Counted from the stretch's first letter, positions 18,828 to 27,821 are shown. The stretch is DNA of 64,000 nt from Bacteroidales bacterium UBA5197 (GCA_002412885.1 DHVX01000090.1:255-64254), one strand, 5' to 3'. The notes: generated by a model from the sequence alone, not told the origin. Program-made: numbers and translations.

Positions 18828-19592
18828 TTAATTTTTTAGAAAGGAATAGCCAATTCCCAATTCAAATATATTCGGCTTACACTCTTTGCCGGTCTTGTAA
18901 CTATTAATTTTAGTTCCATAAACTGAGTTGAAATAATATTGATAGGAAGCGAAAATATTACTATTCTTCAAAATACGATAAGATGTCTTTAGGTGAAAAC
19001 CATATAGAAAATTACTAAAATCAGCGGTTTGTTCAAAGTACACTCTTTCTATCATTTCATCTTTATAAACGATGACATTTTTTGTGTTTTTGCTGAGTAT
19101 TAGAACGTTAAATGAAGGTCCTGTTGCTATTTCCCATTTATTCTGAGAAAGTTCAAATGAAACTATTAACGGTTTAATATTGATATAAAAAAGGCTGGGA
19201 TTTCCATAATTGTCAGAACTCTTGTCTAATTTTATATATGGAGTTCCTTCCAAATTAATGATAGTTTCGTAATTGTATTTTATGCTATTAACACCGCAGG
19301 ACAGAGACAGATTTATTCTATCTCTCATCTTTTTGTGTATTTCAAGTTGAATCAGATACCCAGTTTTCGGAGAAGTTTTAGATTTCGTTGCAGCTGGAAA
19401 AATAGTTATTGAATTTCCTATAAGAATTAATCCTGGAATATTTAATCCATCATTTGCAATAAAAATTGCGTTGTTAAAATCCGGAACAAATGTTGAGTTT
19501 ACACCAGCATTAATCGAGAACTCAAATCTCTGACCCAACGCAGAAAAACAAATAAAAAGCAATAAGATAATTGTTGATGTAGTCTTTTTCAT
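18828..19592 (-). CDS. Outer-membrane beta-barrel protein
   Basis: 254 residues from the ATG at 19592 (MKKTTSTIILLLFICFSALGQ, a clear signal peptide); the longer frame to 19634 lacks one. The remainder alternates hydrophobic strands and turns (FEFSINAGVNSTFVPDF, RINLSLSCGVNSIKYNYE) and ends FELGIGYSFLKN, as in PorT/OMP_b-brl-type barrels. Its role is unknown. It lies between the duplicated DUF2007 gene and the mutB tip copy, a position where the other copy of the duplicated region has only about 180 bp. Confidence 0.72.
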   Translation of the reverse strand: MKKTTSTIILLLFICFSALGQRFEFSINAGVNSTFVPDFNNAIFIANDGLNIPGLILIGNSITIFPAATKSKTSPKTGYLIQLEIHKKMRDRINLSLSCGVNSIKYNYETIINLEGTPYIKLDKSSDNYGNPSLFYINIKPLIVSFELSQNKWEIATGPSFNVLILSKNTKNVIVYKDEMIERVYFEQTADFSNFLYGFHLKTSYRILKNSNIFASYQYYFNSVYGTKINSYKTGKECKPNIFELGIGYSFLKN

Positions 19593-19752
19593 AGGTGAAA
19601 AGATGAGGTTTAAATAATAGAGTCTAACTAGCAACTATCCGCAGAATTCATTTAATACCTGAGATAAATTCACGAAATGAGCTAAAGGTACAATTAAGAT
19701 TCGCGCCCCAAATTTAACAAAAAATCAACACGCTCTCCCACGAACAATAAGG

Positions 19753-19856
19753 GCAGATAAAGATTATTTCCCCATCTGCCCTTTCGCGTTAATCAAATCA
19801 GTTTGTTACATTCTTGCGCCTATCATAATGTCGAGCATTTTGATGGCAGCATCCGG
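19753..19856 (-). pseudogene. Duplicated 3' tip of mutB with its terminator
   Basis: These 104 bases align without gaps to 22441-22544, with about 8 differences. They carry the last ~17 codons of methylmalonyl-CoA mutase, the stop codon and the terminator stem. Only one change falls in the coding part. The copy ends abruptly at CCGG, where a palindromic repeat begins. It is a non-functional fragment left by duplication or recombination. Confidence 0.88.
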
Positions 19857-19964
19857 GTATTGAATTGCAAATTCAATGGTGCTCAAAGCGGAATTGCAAC
19901 CGAGACAGCTTCAGCGAACGAGCTCTCTAAAAGAAGTAAGCTAAATTCTGCTTAGCCGAGCGAG
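19857..19964. repeat. Palindromic repeat copy 3
   Basis: It begins ATTGAATT-GCA-AATTCAAT and continues with AAGCGGAATTGCAACCGAG and a closing AATTCTGCTTAG. It aligns with 11016-11110. It directly abuts the mutB fragment. Confidence 0.75.
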
Positions 19965-20027
19965 TCCAGGCCATGAAACCTGAATTTCTGCCGTGTAAAT
20001 TCTTCCTCTGAAAATTGTCAATGTTTA

Positions 20028-20058
20028 TTGAATTTTTAAAAATATCTATTTATCTTTG
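20028..20058 (+). promoter_or_regulatory. Bacteroidota promoter for the T9SS cargo gene
   Basis: TTG at 20028-20030, a 20-bp spacer and TATCTTTG at 20051-20058 fit TTG-N17-23-TAnnTTTG. The leader to the ATG would be about 95 nt. Confidence 0.6.
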
Positions 20059-20160
20059 AAATGAAACTATCTGGAAATGCGCGTATAGTTGAATGGTCAG
20101 TTCGACTATGCGGATTGCAAGAGCTGAAATGCATCTTAACCTATCGAAGAATTTAAGACA

Positions 20161-21738
20161 ATGAATAGAAAACTAAAATATTCGGCAATACTTATCATAC
20201 TGGTAAGTTTTCAAGGCATGGCTCAACGGATCGGCTATGATTGGATAAAATCTTTCGGAAATATCGATGCAGCGTTTTCAATGATTGATTTGGATAATAA
20301 CATTATTATTGCCGGAAGCTTTACCGGAACGCTTACTTTTAGTGATCAAACCGTTACTTCTGCCGGAAATAATACCTCTATTTTCATTGCGAAATTTGAT
20401 AATCAGGGAAATTTGGCCTGGATAGTAAGTGACCCACTCCAAAAAGTGGATGATATTGCAGTTGATCATAATGGCAATATATACCTGACAGCAACTATAA
20501 AACATTACTCTTTAACGGGTAGCATCTTCAAGACAGTATCCTATATTTATGTAGCAAAATTTGATAAATCGGGAAACAAAATGTGGATCAGCACTTCAGC
20601 TGAACAAACACTGGACAAACCTGGCGGCAATCAGGCAACTTCAATAACCTGTGATTCTGAGGGTTCGGCTTATATTACCGGTTACTATATTAACTCTCTT
20701 TCGTTTGGTTCACAGCATCTTGAGAATGGATCTATTTACGTTGCAAAGTTTGATTCTACCGGATTCCCTGTCTGGCTGAAAAATATCTCAGGCATAAATA
20801 CACAAATAGGTAATTATCAGGGAGTAGGGAACGACATTTTAGTTGACCGGAATGGACAACTGTTTATCACCGGATATTTCAGGGTATCCAAGGCAAACTA
20901 CATTTTCCTGATCAGATTAAATACCAATGGCGATCCGCAGAACCTTACGCAGATAATTGGTTCTGATCGTACAAGTGGAGAACGCTTACAAAGTGATAAT
21001 GATGGAAATCTATATTTAGCAGCCATATTCAATGGTATAGTCACTGTAAATGGCAAAGATTATAACGCAGCGGAGGGAGGTAACAATCCGGTTATATTTA
21101 AATTTTTGAACGATAGTATAGTAACTGTCACCCACATTGAAGTTTATGTCGCACAATCAATAATTGACAGGGATTTTTGTATTGATGACAACCAGAATCT
21201 GTTTTATATTGCCTCAATCAGGAAGGATTTTATTTACTATCCTACGATAATGAGATTTGATTCACTCGGTAATCTTGTTCAGCAACAAGAGATAGCCCAG
21301 AGTTATACAAAATATTTTGCTGTACTTACTTCAATTAATCATGACACATCAGGCAACCTGTTTCTTACAGGATTATTAATGCAAATGGCCTATTTCGGCG
21401 ACAGTCTTGTGGGTTTTCCCAATGACCACTCCAGTGCTTTTATTGGGAAAATAAATTTTGATGAGGTTTATAATGGCATCCCATACCTTGAAAAGGAAAA
21501 TGATGTAATAATAATTTATCCGTCAGTTACCCGTGAAAGCATATGTATTGAGTCATACTCTGAAAATCTTAGCAACAAAGAGATGAAGATATATAACTCA
21601 GCAGGTAAAATGGTTCAACAGGCTACTTTATCATCAAACAAAACCTGGATAAATATTTCCGGGATAAGCCAGGGAGTTTATTTTGTAGAAATCAGCAGCA
21701 ACGGCTTCAGGGAGACGCACAAAATTGTGAAATTGTGA
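20161..21738 (+). CDS. Secreted beta-propeller-like (SBBP-type) protein with type A T9SS sorting domain
   Basis: 525 residues. Signal peptide ends at GMAQ. The body has repeats of the pattern (I/V)-AKFD-x-GN-x-(A/K)-W followed by D-x-x-GN-x-Y-(L/I)-T, for example IFIAKFDNQGNLAWI, YVAKFDKSGNKMWI and IYVAKFDSTGFPVWL. This is typical of SBBP/PQQ-like propellers. The last ~75 residues (IIYPSVTRESICIES, KMVQQATLSSNKTWINISGISQGVYFVEI, THKIVKL) form a type A sorting domain. It is probably exported by the T9SS to the surface. It stands alone between repeat copies, so its role is unknown. Confidence 0.8.
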   Translation: MNRKLKYSAILIILVSFQGMAQRIGYDWIKSFGNIDAAFSMIDLDNNIIIAGSFTGTLTFSDQTVTSAGNNTSIFIAKFDNQGNLAWIVSDPLQKVDDIAVDHNGNIYLTATIKHYSLTGSIFKTVSYIYVAKFDKSGNKMWISTSAEQTLDKPGGNQATSITCDSEGSAYITGYYINSLSFGSQHLENGSIYVAKFDSTGFPVWLKNISGINTQIGNYQGVGNDILVDRNGQLFITGYFRVSKANYIFLIRLNTNGDPQNLTQIIGSDRTSGERLQSDNDGNLYLAAIFNGIVTVNGKDYNAAEGGNNPVIFKFLNDSIVTVTHIEVYVAQSIIDRDFCIDDNQNLFYIASIRKDFIYYPTIMRFDSLGNLVQQQEIAQSYTKYFAVLTSINHDTSGNLFLTGLLMQMAYFGDSLVGFPNDHSSAFIGKINFDEVYNGIPYLEKENDVIIIYPSVTRESICIESYSENLSNKEMKIYNSAGKMVQQATLSSNKTWINISGISQGVYFVEISSNGFRETHKIVKL

Positions 21739-21777
21739 TGGACTGAATACGAAGGATTATATGGCAGTTATTTCCGT

Positions 21778-21821
21778 TATACTACTGCGGATATTTTCTC
21801 GAAATGCTGAGTAGTAGTATA
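21778..21821 (+). terminator. Possible hairpin terminator after the cargo gene
   Basis: TATACTACT at 21778-21786 pairs with AGTAGTATA at 21813-21821 across a 26-nt loop. There is no T run, so termination is uncertain. Confidence 0.3.
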
Positions 21822-21835
21822 TCTGAGATTAAGCT

Positions 21836-21912
21836 ACTCAAGCACTAGCCGAAGGAGGTAAGAAGCCAAATAACCGGCAAAGTATATTGAATTGTAAATT
21901 CCCCTTAGCCGG
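21836..21912. repeat. Palindromic repeat remnant (copy 4)
   Basis: It aligns with 10967-11033, sharing the blocks ACTCAAGCA, GAAGGAGGTA/GAAGAAGGTA and TATTGAATTG. It lies next to the DUF2007 duplication, as copy 2 does. Confidence 0.6.
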
Positions 21913-21916
21913 GGTA

Positions 21917-22257
21917 TTATTTGGTTTAGCCGTTGGTCAGTGCTTATTACATTTTATTTATTTTAAGGAATTCCTTAACTATGGGTTCTGCTTTTTCAAA
22001 GTCTGAGTCTAATATGTACAAATCCACCGAATAGGGTGTACCTGTTGAAAATCCCCTGAAATTAGACTGCTCATATTCATTTACCACATTAGATGGAATA
22101 CCTTCTTGCTCTAATTCCGCTTTAAGCAGATTTACAGTTATTTCCGATCCTGCGAAAACTCTGATTAATTTACTTTCCATTGGTGTTTGTTCTTAAGTTA
22201 ATGTGATTAATTATCAATGCAGTGTTGAATTGTCCATAAAAAGTGAATATCCGCAAC
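21917..22257. repeat. 341-bp duplicated segment, copy B (partner 18452-18792)
   Basis: Gapless alignment to the copy-A segment, with 12 differences by eye. Similarity ends after GCAAC at 22257. Confidence 0.9.
21947..22180 (-). CDS. DUF2007 small protein, copy B
   Basis: 77 residues, identical in protein sequence to the gene at 18482-18715. The nucleotide differences inside the gene are all silent, while the flanks carry more changes. It has the DUF2007 pattern with the C-terminal DSDFEKAEPIVKEFLKI. Copy B lies just downstream of the intact mutB on the same strand, and copy A lies in the same relation to the mutB fragment. This suggests the ancestral order was mutB then the DUF2007 gene, and that the pair was duplicated together. 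Confidence 0.85.
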   Translation of the reverse strand: MESKLIRVFAGSEITVNLLKAELEQEGIPSNVVNEYEQSNFRGFSTGTPYSVDLYILDSDFEKAEPIVKEFLKINKM

Positions 22258-22493
22258 ATTAAGTTTATATCCGACTAATCTTCTCCTCATTTAAGCAAAA
22301 ATCCAAACCAGATTTTCACCTCAAATATATTAACTTTTTGAATATCCAAACCACCCAAAAGACTTTTTGTGTTTTCGAATCCTTTAATCTTCTAATCACA
22401 TACCGTATGCGCCTTACAACAGCAGCCCCAAACAAAAAAAGCAGACAAGGATTACTCCCCCATCTGCCCTTTCACGTTAATGAAATCAATTTG
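22181..22493. other. Gene-free stretch after mutB
   Basis: The duplicated segment runs to 22257. Bases 22258-22433 show nothing recognisable. The mutB terminator is at 22434-22467. Confidence 0.5.
22434..22467 (-). terminator. Terminator of the mutA-mutB operon
   Basis: On the minus strand GCAGA (22467-22463) pairs with TCTGC (22445-22441), followed by seven T (22440-22434). The stem is weaker than its duplicate at 19750-19775, which keeps a longer GGGCAGAT/ATCTGCCC pairing but has lost the T run. Confidence 0.65.
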
Positions 22494-24629
22494 TTACTTT
22501 CTTGCGCCTATCATAATGTCGAGCATTTTGATGGCAGCATCCGGAATTACTGTTCCGGGGCCAAATATCGCCATAGCTCCGGCTTTGTAAAGGAAATCAT
22601 AGTCCTGGGCAGGAATAACACCTCCCACAATTACCATAATATCTTCGCGGCCAAGCTTTTTAAGCTCTTCGATTACCTGAGGAACCAGGGTTTTGTGTCC
22701 TGCTGCAAGGCTGGAAACGCCAAGTACATGCACATCATTCTCCACTGCCTGGCGTGCGGCTTCGGCCGGAGTCTGGAACAAGGGTCCGATGTCAACATCA
22801 AATCCTATATCGGCATAGCCGGTAGCTACTACTTTGGCACCGCGGTCATGACCATCCTGACCCATTTTCGCAATCATTATGCGGGGGCGGCGTCCTTCCT
22901 GTGCGGCAAATTTGTCGGCTAGCTCACAGGCTTTCTTAAAGCTGTCGTCATTGGCCGACTCTGAGGAGTAAACTCCTGAAATTGAACGTATCACGGCTTT
23001 GTACCTTCCATAAACTTTTTCGAGTGCCATTGAAATTTCACCCAGCGAAGCACGTTTGCGGGCGGCATCAATGGCAAGAGCAAGCAGGTTGCCTTCGCCG
23101 GTTTCAGCCGAACGGGTAAGTGCATCAAGCGCGAGCTGAACTTCCTCGTTGTTGCGGGTGGCACGCAGTGCAGCCAGTCGCCTGAGCTGTGCTTCGCGAA
23201 CGGCAGTATTGTCAACCTCAAGGGTATCAATAGGATCTTCTTTTGCAAGACGATATTTGTTCACACCCACAATGGTATCGCGGCTTGAGTCGATGCGGGC
23301 CTGTTTGCGGGCAGCGGCTTCTTCAATACGCATTTTAGGGATTCCGGTTTCAATGGCTTTTGCCATTCCACCCAATTGCTCAACTTCTTCAATCAGTTTC
23401 CAGGCTTTATGGGCAATCTCCTGCGTAAGTGATTCCACATAATATGAACCTCCCCAAGGGTCAACAACTTTGCAGATGTTGGTTTCTTCCTGAAGATAAA
23501 TCTGTGTGTTGCGGGCAATCCGTGCAGAAAAGTCAGTAGGCAGGGCAATGGCTTCGTCTAGTGCATTTGTATGCAGACTCTGGGTATGTCCCAGCGCTGC
23601 TGCCAGTGCTTCAACGGCAGTACGTGCTATGTTGTTGAAAGGATCCTGCTCGGTGAGGCTCCATCCCGATGTTTGGGAGTGGGTGCGCAATGCCATCGAT
23701 TTGACATCTTTCGGGTTGAACTGATGTACAATCTTTGCCCAGAGAAGCCTGGCAGCACGCATTTTGGCAATTTCCATAAAGTGGTTCATGCCAATGCCCC
23801 AGAAGAATGACAAACGTGGAGCAAATGCATCAACCGGAATGCCGGCCTGAATACCGGTGCGAAGATATTCCAGACCATCGGCCAGGGTATATGCCAGCTC
23901 AATATCAGCAGTAGCGCCGGCTTCCTGCATGTGATATCCACTGATGGAGATAGAATTGAATTTCTTCATGTTCTTCGAAGTAAATTCAAAAATATCTGCA
24001 ATAATTTTCATCGAAGGAGTCGGCGGATAAATATAAGTGTTACGCACCATAAACTCTTTCAGGATGTCGTTTTGAATGGTTCCGCTTAGCTGATCCATTG
24101 AAACACCCTGCTCTTCGGCGGCAACAATGTAGAAGGCAAGTACAGGAAGTACGGCACCGTTCATGGTCATTGAAACCGACATTTTATCAAGGGGAATCTG
24201 ATCGAACAGAATCTTCATGTCAAGGATTGAGTCGATGGCAACACCTGCTTTTCCGACATCGCCAACCACACGTTCGTGGTCTGAGTCGTATCCGCGGTGG
24301 GTTGCTAGGTCGAATGCCACTGAGAGTCCCATCTGACCGGCTGCAAGATTCCTGCGGTAAAACGCGTTGGACTCCTCAGCGGTTGAGAACCCGGCATACT
24401 GACGTATGGTCCAGGGTTTCATTACATACATGGTACTGTAAGGTCCACGAAGATACGGAGCAATTCCCGCTGCATAATTCAGGTGCTCCATTTTATCAAG
24501 ATCAGCTACCGTAAAAACGGGCTTCACAGGGATCTGCTCGGTGGTAATCCAGTTGCAACCCTTTGGCAGGGAGGCAGGATCACTCTTTCCGATTGACCTT
24601 ATTTTTACATTTTTAAAATCAGGACGCAT
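22494..24629 (-). CDS. mutB: Methylmalonyl-CoA mutase, large (catalytic, B12-binding) subunit
   Basis: 711 residues, the usual length. It interconverts (R)-methylmalonyl-CoA and succinyl-CoA using adenosylcobalamin, in propionate metabolism. The N-terminal TIM-barrel substrate domain contains [21 protein letters not shown] (about residues 100-120) and [17 protein letters not shown]. The C-terminal B12 domain has the lower-ligand motif DGHDRG (histidine near residue 590), the GVSSLAAGH loop and GGVIP. It lies 113 bp after mutA on the same strand. An operon promoter is present before mutA, and no riboswitch precedes the operon. No meaB-type chaperone gene is in the window. Confidence 0.97.
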   Translation of the reverse strand: MRPDFKNVKIRSIGKSDPASLPKGCNWITTEQIPVKPVFTVADLDKMEHLNYAAGIAPYLRGPYSTMYVMKPWTIRQYAGFSTAEESNAFYRRNLAAGQMGLSVAFDLATHRGYDSDHERVVGDVGKAGVAIDSILDMKILFDQIPLDKMSVSMTMNGAVLPVLAFYIVAAEEQGVSMDQLSGTIQNDILKEFMVRNTYIYPPTPSMKIIADIFEFTSKNMKKFNSISISGYHMQEAGATADIELAYTLADGLEYLRTGIQAGIPVDAFAPRLSFFWGIGMNHFMEIAKMRAARLLWAKIVHQFNPKDVKSMALRTHSQTSGWSLTEQDPFNNIARTAVEALAAALGHTQSLHTNALDEAIALPTDFSARIARNTQIYLQEETNICKVVDPWGGSYYVESLTQEIAHKAWKLIEEVEQLGGMAKAIETGIPKMRIEEAAARKQARIDSSRDTIVGVNKYRLAKEDPIDTLEVDNTAVREAQLRRLAALRATRNNEEVQLALDALTRSAETGEGNLLALAIDAARKRASLGEISMALEKVYGRYKAVIRSISGVYSSESANDDSFKKACELADKFAAQEGRRPRIMIAKMGQDGHDRGAKVVATGYADIGFDVDIGPLFQTPAEAARQAVENDVHVLGVSSLAAGHKTLVPQVIEELKKLGREDIMVIVGGVIPAQDYDFLYKAGAMAIFGPGTVIPDAAIKMLDIMIGARK

Positions 24630-24638
24630 ATTTTTTAA

Positions 24639-24700
24639 TTCAAAGATTCAAAGATTCAAAGATTCAAGGATTCAACCCTTCGACTCCGCTCAGGGTGACA
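24639..24700. repeat. Short tandem ATTCAAAG repeats and an interspersed CCCTTCGACTCCGCTCAGGG motif
   Basis: Bases 24639-24675 carry about five units of ATTCAAAG/ATTCAAGG. Bases 24676-24700 carry CCCTTCGACTCCGCTCAGGG followed by TGACA, a motif I recall as common in intergenic DNA of this phylum. Both lie in the gap between mutA and mutB. Confidence 0.75.
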
Positions 24701-24742
24701 TATTATAGTCTTAGACTGTGGCAGAATTCAATATTTCAAAGA

Positions 24743-26653
24743 TTACCACATAACACCCAGCTTCTGCTGGAATGCATACAAAGTATCCAGCACATTGGCT
24801 CTGGCATGGATAAATTCATCCACTCCTGCAGCTTTTAATGTGTCGATCAGTTCCTTGGGATATCCTGCAACAACCACCTGAACTTCAGGATTGGCTGATT
24901 TCAGGGCGATGGCTGCTTTGGGCGCAATTTCAGCGTACTCTTCGTCGCTGCTGCACAAAACCACTATGTCGGCATTGGCGGCAATTGCTGCTTTTACACC
25001 CTCTTCAACCGTTGCAAAACCTGCATTGTCGGTTACTTTATATCCTGCACAACCAAAGAAACCTGTGCTGAACCCTGCCCGGGCTTTACGCATGGCCAGA
25101 TTGCCAATAGTAAGCAGAAATACATGAGGGCGTTTTCCAACTTCATTTTCATGAATTTCAGTGGCAAGTCTCAGGTCCTCAAATGCATCGGCACCACGGT
25201 ATGTTTCCATGATTTTATAAACCGGTGTAGGATCTGCGGAAGCTTCATTTTCAGTCTCGATTTCCTCATCAGCCTGAATTTTTTCAAGCATTTTTTCAAG
25301 GTGATTGGGATGCTGATTGGTTCCCAAAAGAGTGGTGCGGCGTGCAGCAATGTCAGCATTCTGCTTTTTGGCACTGCCTGCAACTGCATCCTGAATAATT
25401 CCGGCTTTTACAGCTTCTATCATTCCGCCTTTTTCCTCAATTTCAATAAATAGTTGCCAGGCAGCATCGGCCATTGAAGCCGTGAGACTTTCAATGTAAT
25501 AAGAACCGGCAGCAGGATCAACAACTTTTTCAAGACTTGATTCTTCTTTAAGAATTATCTGCTGGTTGCGCGCTATACGGGTCGAAATTTCATCGGGCTC
25601 TTTGTAGTTCAGGTCAAACGGAAGCACGGTAATCATATCAGCGCCTCCCAGAGCAGCCGACATGGCTTCAGTGGTGGTCCGCAACGCATTTACATAAGGA
25701 TCGTAAATGGTTTTGTTCCAGTTTGCTGTAGAAACATGAATGCGCATTGCTGCACTTTCCTGTGATTCCGGTTTGTATTGTTCAACTATTTTGGCCCACA
25801 ACAACCTTGCAGCGCGTAGTTTGGCAATTTCCATAAAGTAATTGCTTCCTGCTGCAAAGTGAAAAATAATAGATTTTGCAGCTAAGCCAGCCTCCACGCC
25901 ATTCGAAGTAAGATAGGCCATGTATTCATTGCCTGATGCCAGTGCAAAAGCCAGTTCCTGGGTAAGTGTGGAACCTGAGTTGTGGAAATATTGTCCGTTT
26001 ACGGTAATCAGCCTGAAATGCGGAAGTGCGGGTTTTGCGTTTTTTACAAGTTCAAGTGCTTCAGCCAGGTCTTTTTCCTGTGAGTAATGGAAATTTCCTT
26101 TGAGCAAAAGATAGCTGATCGGGTCAAAATCGAATGATCCGCAGACTTCGGCTGCATCCGCGCCAAGCGCATCAACCAGCAGTTTTGCAAATTTAGGATA
26201 CGATTTTGATGAGTTGAAATTGAAAGAAGTTTTGCTTACATCGATGTCCTTCAGAAGAGCTTTCAGGTCTTCGGCAGTGTTGACATTTTCTGTGTTCAGC
26301 GACACTGCATTGGCTCCACGTGTGAGGGCATTGGCTGCGATGCGGTTGGCAGTCTTAATGTCGGCGGTTTCAATGTCCTGACAGATTTTCCAGTCGTTGC
26401 CATCGGTTTTATTTCCCCTTATGTAAGGGAATTGTCCGGGAAGACTTTCGGTCATTGCTTTGATGCTTTCCAGATCTTCGGCGCGGTAGTAAGGCTTGAT
26501 GCTGAACCCTTCAGCTGTTTTCCATATCAGCTTTTTTTCGTAATCAGCACCTTTCAGATCAGCCAGAATCCTAGCTTCCCATGCATCGGTTGATACACCG
26601 GGAAATTCCTGAAACAGCTTTTCCGTTTGGTTAGTGTTGGTATTATTGTCCAT
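24743..26653 (-). CDS. mutA: Methylmalonyl-CoA mutase, small subunit
   Basis: 636 residues from the ATG at 26653 (MDNNTNTNQTEKLFQEFPG). The upstream extension to 26752 is rejected because it crosses the promoter at 26725-26754. It shares the barrel fold of MutB ([40 protein letters not shown]). In its C-terminal domain the DxHxxG cobalamin motif is replaced, with AGFSTGFFGCAGYKV where B12 would bind. This is normal for the structural, non-catalytic partner. It forms the heterodimer with MutB. Confidence 0.95.
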   Translation of the reverse strand: MDNNTNTNQTEKLFQEFPGVSTDAWEARILADLKGADYEKKLIWKTAEGFSIKPYYRAEDLESIKAMTESLPGQFPYIRGNKTDGNDWKICQDIETADIKTANRIAANALTRGANAVSLNTENVNTAEDLKALLKDIDVSKTSFNFNSSKSYPKFAKLLVDALGADAAEVCGSFDFDPISYLLLKGNFHYSQEKDLAEALELVKNAKPALPHFRLITVNGQYFHNSGSTLTQELAFALASGNEYMAYLTSNGVEAGLAAKSIIFHFAAGSNYFMEIAKLRAARLLWAKIVEQYKPESQESAAMRIHVSTANWNKTIYDPYVNALRTTTEAMSAALGGADMITVLPFDLNYKEPDEISTRIARNQQIILKEESSLEKVVDPAAGSYYIESLTASMADAAWQLFIEIEEKGGMIEAVKAGIIQDAVAGSAKKQNADIAARRTTLLGTNQHPNHLEKMLEKIQADEEIETENEASADPTPVYKIMETYRGADAFEDLRLATEIHENEVGKRPHVFLLTIGNLAMRKARAGFSTGFFGCAGYKVTDNAGFATVEEGVKAAIAANADIVVLCSSDEEYAEIAPKAAIALKSANPEVQVVVAGYPKELIDTLKAAGVDEFIHARANVLDTLYAFQQKLGVMW

Positions 26654-26724
26654 CGCGGGTATATTGATTTTTAAGTAAAAACCTTTTAGAATATTGTTTG
26701 TTAAGCGCTTAGCGAAAAACGGTG

Positions 26725-26754
26725 CAAAGGTATAGGTTTTTTTATCCTGCAAAA
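26725..26754 (-). promoter_or_regulatory. Promoter of mutA-mutB
   Basis: On the minus strand TTTTG, a 17-bp spacer and TACCTTTG fit the Bacteroidota promoter pattern. The -7 element occupies 26725-26732. It gives a leader of about 65 nt. Confidence 0.6.
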
Positions 26755-26826
26755 GATTTTTAGCTATAAATTAACAGCTGAGATCTTGTATTTTCAGACA
26801 AACTCAACACATGTAAAAAACTCAAT

Positions 26827-27684
26827 ATGAATGTATTAATCGGTGGCTCAACAGGTTTGGTAGGGCGGAAGTTAACTGAAGCATTGATCCGTTCGGGTCA
26901 TAAAGTTACCGGACTGAGCCGGGCTGACTTCTCGGGGCCTGAAGCTGCACTAATTCAAAAGCTTGGCAAGGTTGAAGTTGTGATTAATCTTTCCGGCGCT
27001 CCCATTGTTGCCCGCTGGACGGAGGCACACAAAAAGGAGATTATCGACAGCCGGATTCTGACCACCCGAAAACTGGTCAATGCCATGGCCAGCTCAGCGG
27101 TGCGACCACGTTTGTTTATTTCTGCTTCGGCTGTGGGTATTTATGCTGAAGGAGAGGTATTTACCGAAGAAAATGCAAAGATTGGCAATAACTTTCTTGC
27201 CGATGTATGTAAATTATGGGAAGGTGAAGCCCGGAAATCTCCTGCAGATACTGATGTCGCCATTTTCAGACTTGGAGTTGTACTTGCCCGGGAGGGCGGA
27301 GCACTGCAAAAGATGCTGCTGCCTTTTCGTTTGGGTTTGGGCGGACCCGTTGCCGGCGGAAAACAGGGCTTTTCATGGATACATATCGATGACCTTGTTC
27401 AGGCATTTCTTTTTGTGATTGAGAAAAACCTCAGCGGCGTTTTCAACCTTACATCACCTGAAATAACTGACAATGCATCATTTACCAAGGCATTGGGAAA
27501 AGCAGTAAAACGTCCGGCCATTTTTCCGGTTCCGGCTTTTGCTTTGAAACTGGTTTTTGGCGAAGGAGCTTCAGCACTCACTTCAGGGCAAAAAGTACTT
27601 CCTTATCGATTGCAGAAGGAAGGTTTTGTTTTCCAATTTCCAAAACTGAAAGAGGCATTGGAGGATATTGTTCGGAAAAAGTAA
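26827..27684 (+). CDS. TIGR01777 family NAD(P)-dependent epimerase (YfcH-like)
   Basis: 285 residues, somewhat shorter than the usual ~300. The N-terminal Rossmann motif is MNVLIGGSTGLVGRKL (GGSTGLVG loop). Family signatures are VVINLSGAPIVARWTEAHKKEIIDSRI, LISASAVGIYAEG and GGKQGFSWIHIDDLVQAFLF. The family belongs to the short-chain dehydrogenase superfamily, and physiological substrates are not established. It is transcribed away from mutA. Confidence 0.87.
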   Translation: MNVLIGGSTGLVGRKLTEALIRSGHKVTGLSRADFSGPEAALIQKLGKVEVVINLSGAPIVARWTEAHKKEIIDSRILTTRKLVNAMASSAVRPRLFISASAVGIYAEGEVFTEENAKIGNNFLADVCKLWEGEARKSPADTDVAIFRLGVVLAREGGALQKMLLPFRLGLGGPVAGGKQGFSWIHIDDLVQAFLFVIEKNLSGVFNLTSPEITDNASFTKALGKAVKRPAIFPVPAFALKLVFGEGASALTSGQKVLPYRLQKEGFVFQFPKLKEALEDIVRKK

Positions 27685-27717
27685 ATATCTGTAAGAAAAA
27701 TATCAGGCACATTCACC

Positions 27718-27786
27718 TTTAATGAAGGAATTTGGCTTAATTCCTTCATCGTGTTGAAGTAATTTGCCTTAATTTCTTCAATAGCA
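27718..27786. repeat. Palindromic repeat units upstream of the AAA ATPase gene
   Basis: Two units of about 33 bp are present. The first holds GAAGGAATT-TGGCTT-AATTCCTTC, a perfect 9-bp stem; the second is a slightly changed copy (TTGAAGTAATTTGCCTTAAT). About 50 bp recur at 29007-29056 on the other side of the gene, with about five differences. Confidence 0.8.
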
Positions 27787-27804
27787 TAATTTTTTTTGTA
27801 TATT

Positions 27805-27821
27805 TGTGTTTTCAAAACACA
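27805..27821. promoter_or_regulatory. Palindrome overlapping the likely transcription start of the AAA ATPase gene
   Basis: TGTGTTTT-C-AAAACACA is a perfect 8-bp inverted repeat starting at the end of TATATTTG (27799-27806), a TAnnTTTG-type -7 element. It ends 4 nt before the GTG start. It could be an operator, or a structured leader. Confidence 0.5.

Larger units (their letters stand above)
19593..20160. other. Gene-free stretch with mutB tip copy, repeat and promoter
   Basis: It contains the duplicated mutB 3' end (19753-19856), a palindromic repeat copy fused to it (19857-19964) and the promoter of the next gene (20028-20058). No intact gene is seen. Confidence 0.7.

Noticed and set aside
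11120..19592. Chromosomal integron cassette array
   Set aside because: I looked between genes for attC-type boxes (RYYYAAC and GTTRRRY pairs) and found none convincing. No integrase gene is in the window.
22338..22922. 194-codon plus-strand frame opposite the 3' end of mutB
   Set aside because: It is antisense to a well-conserved enzyme gene and starts in its terminator region, so it is a shadow frame.
24098..24514. 138-codon plus-strand frame within mutB
   Set aside because: Antisense shadow of the strongly conserved substrate-binding domain.
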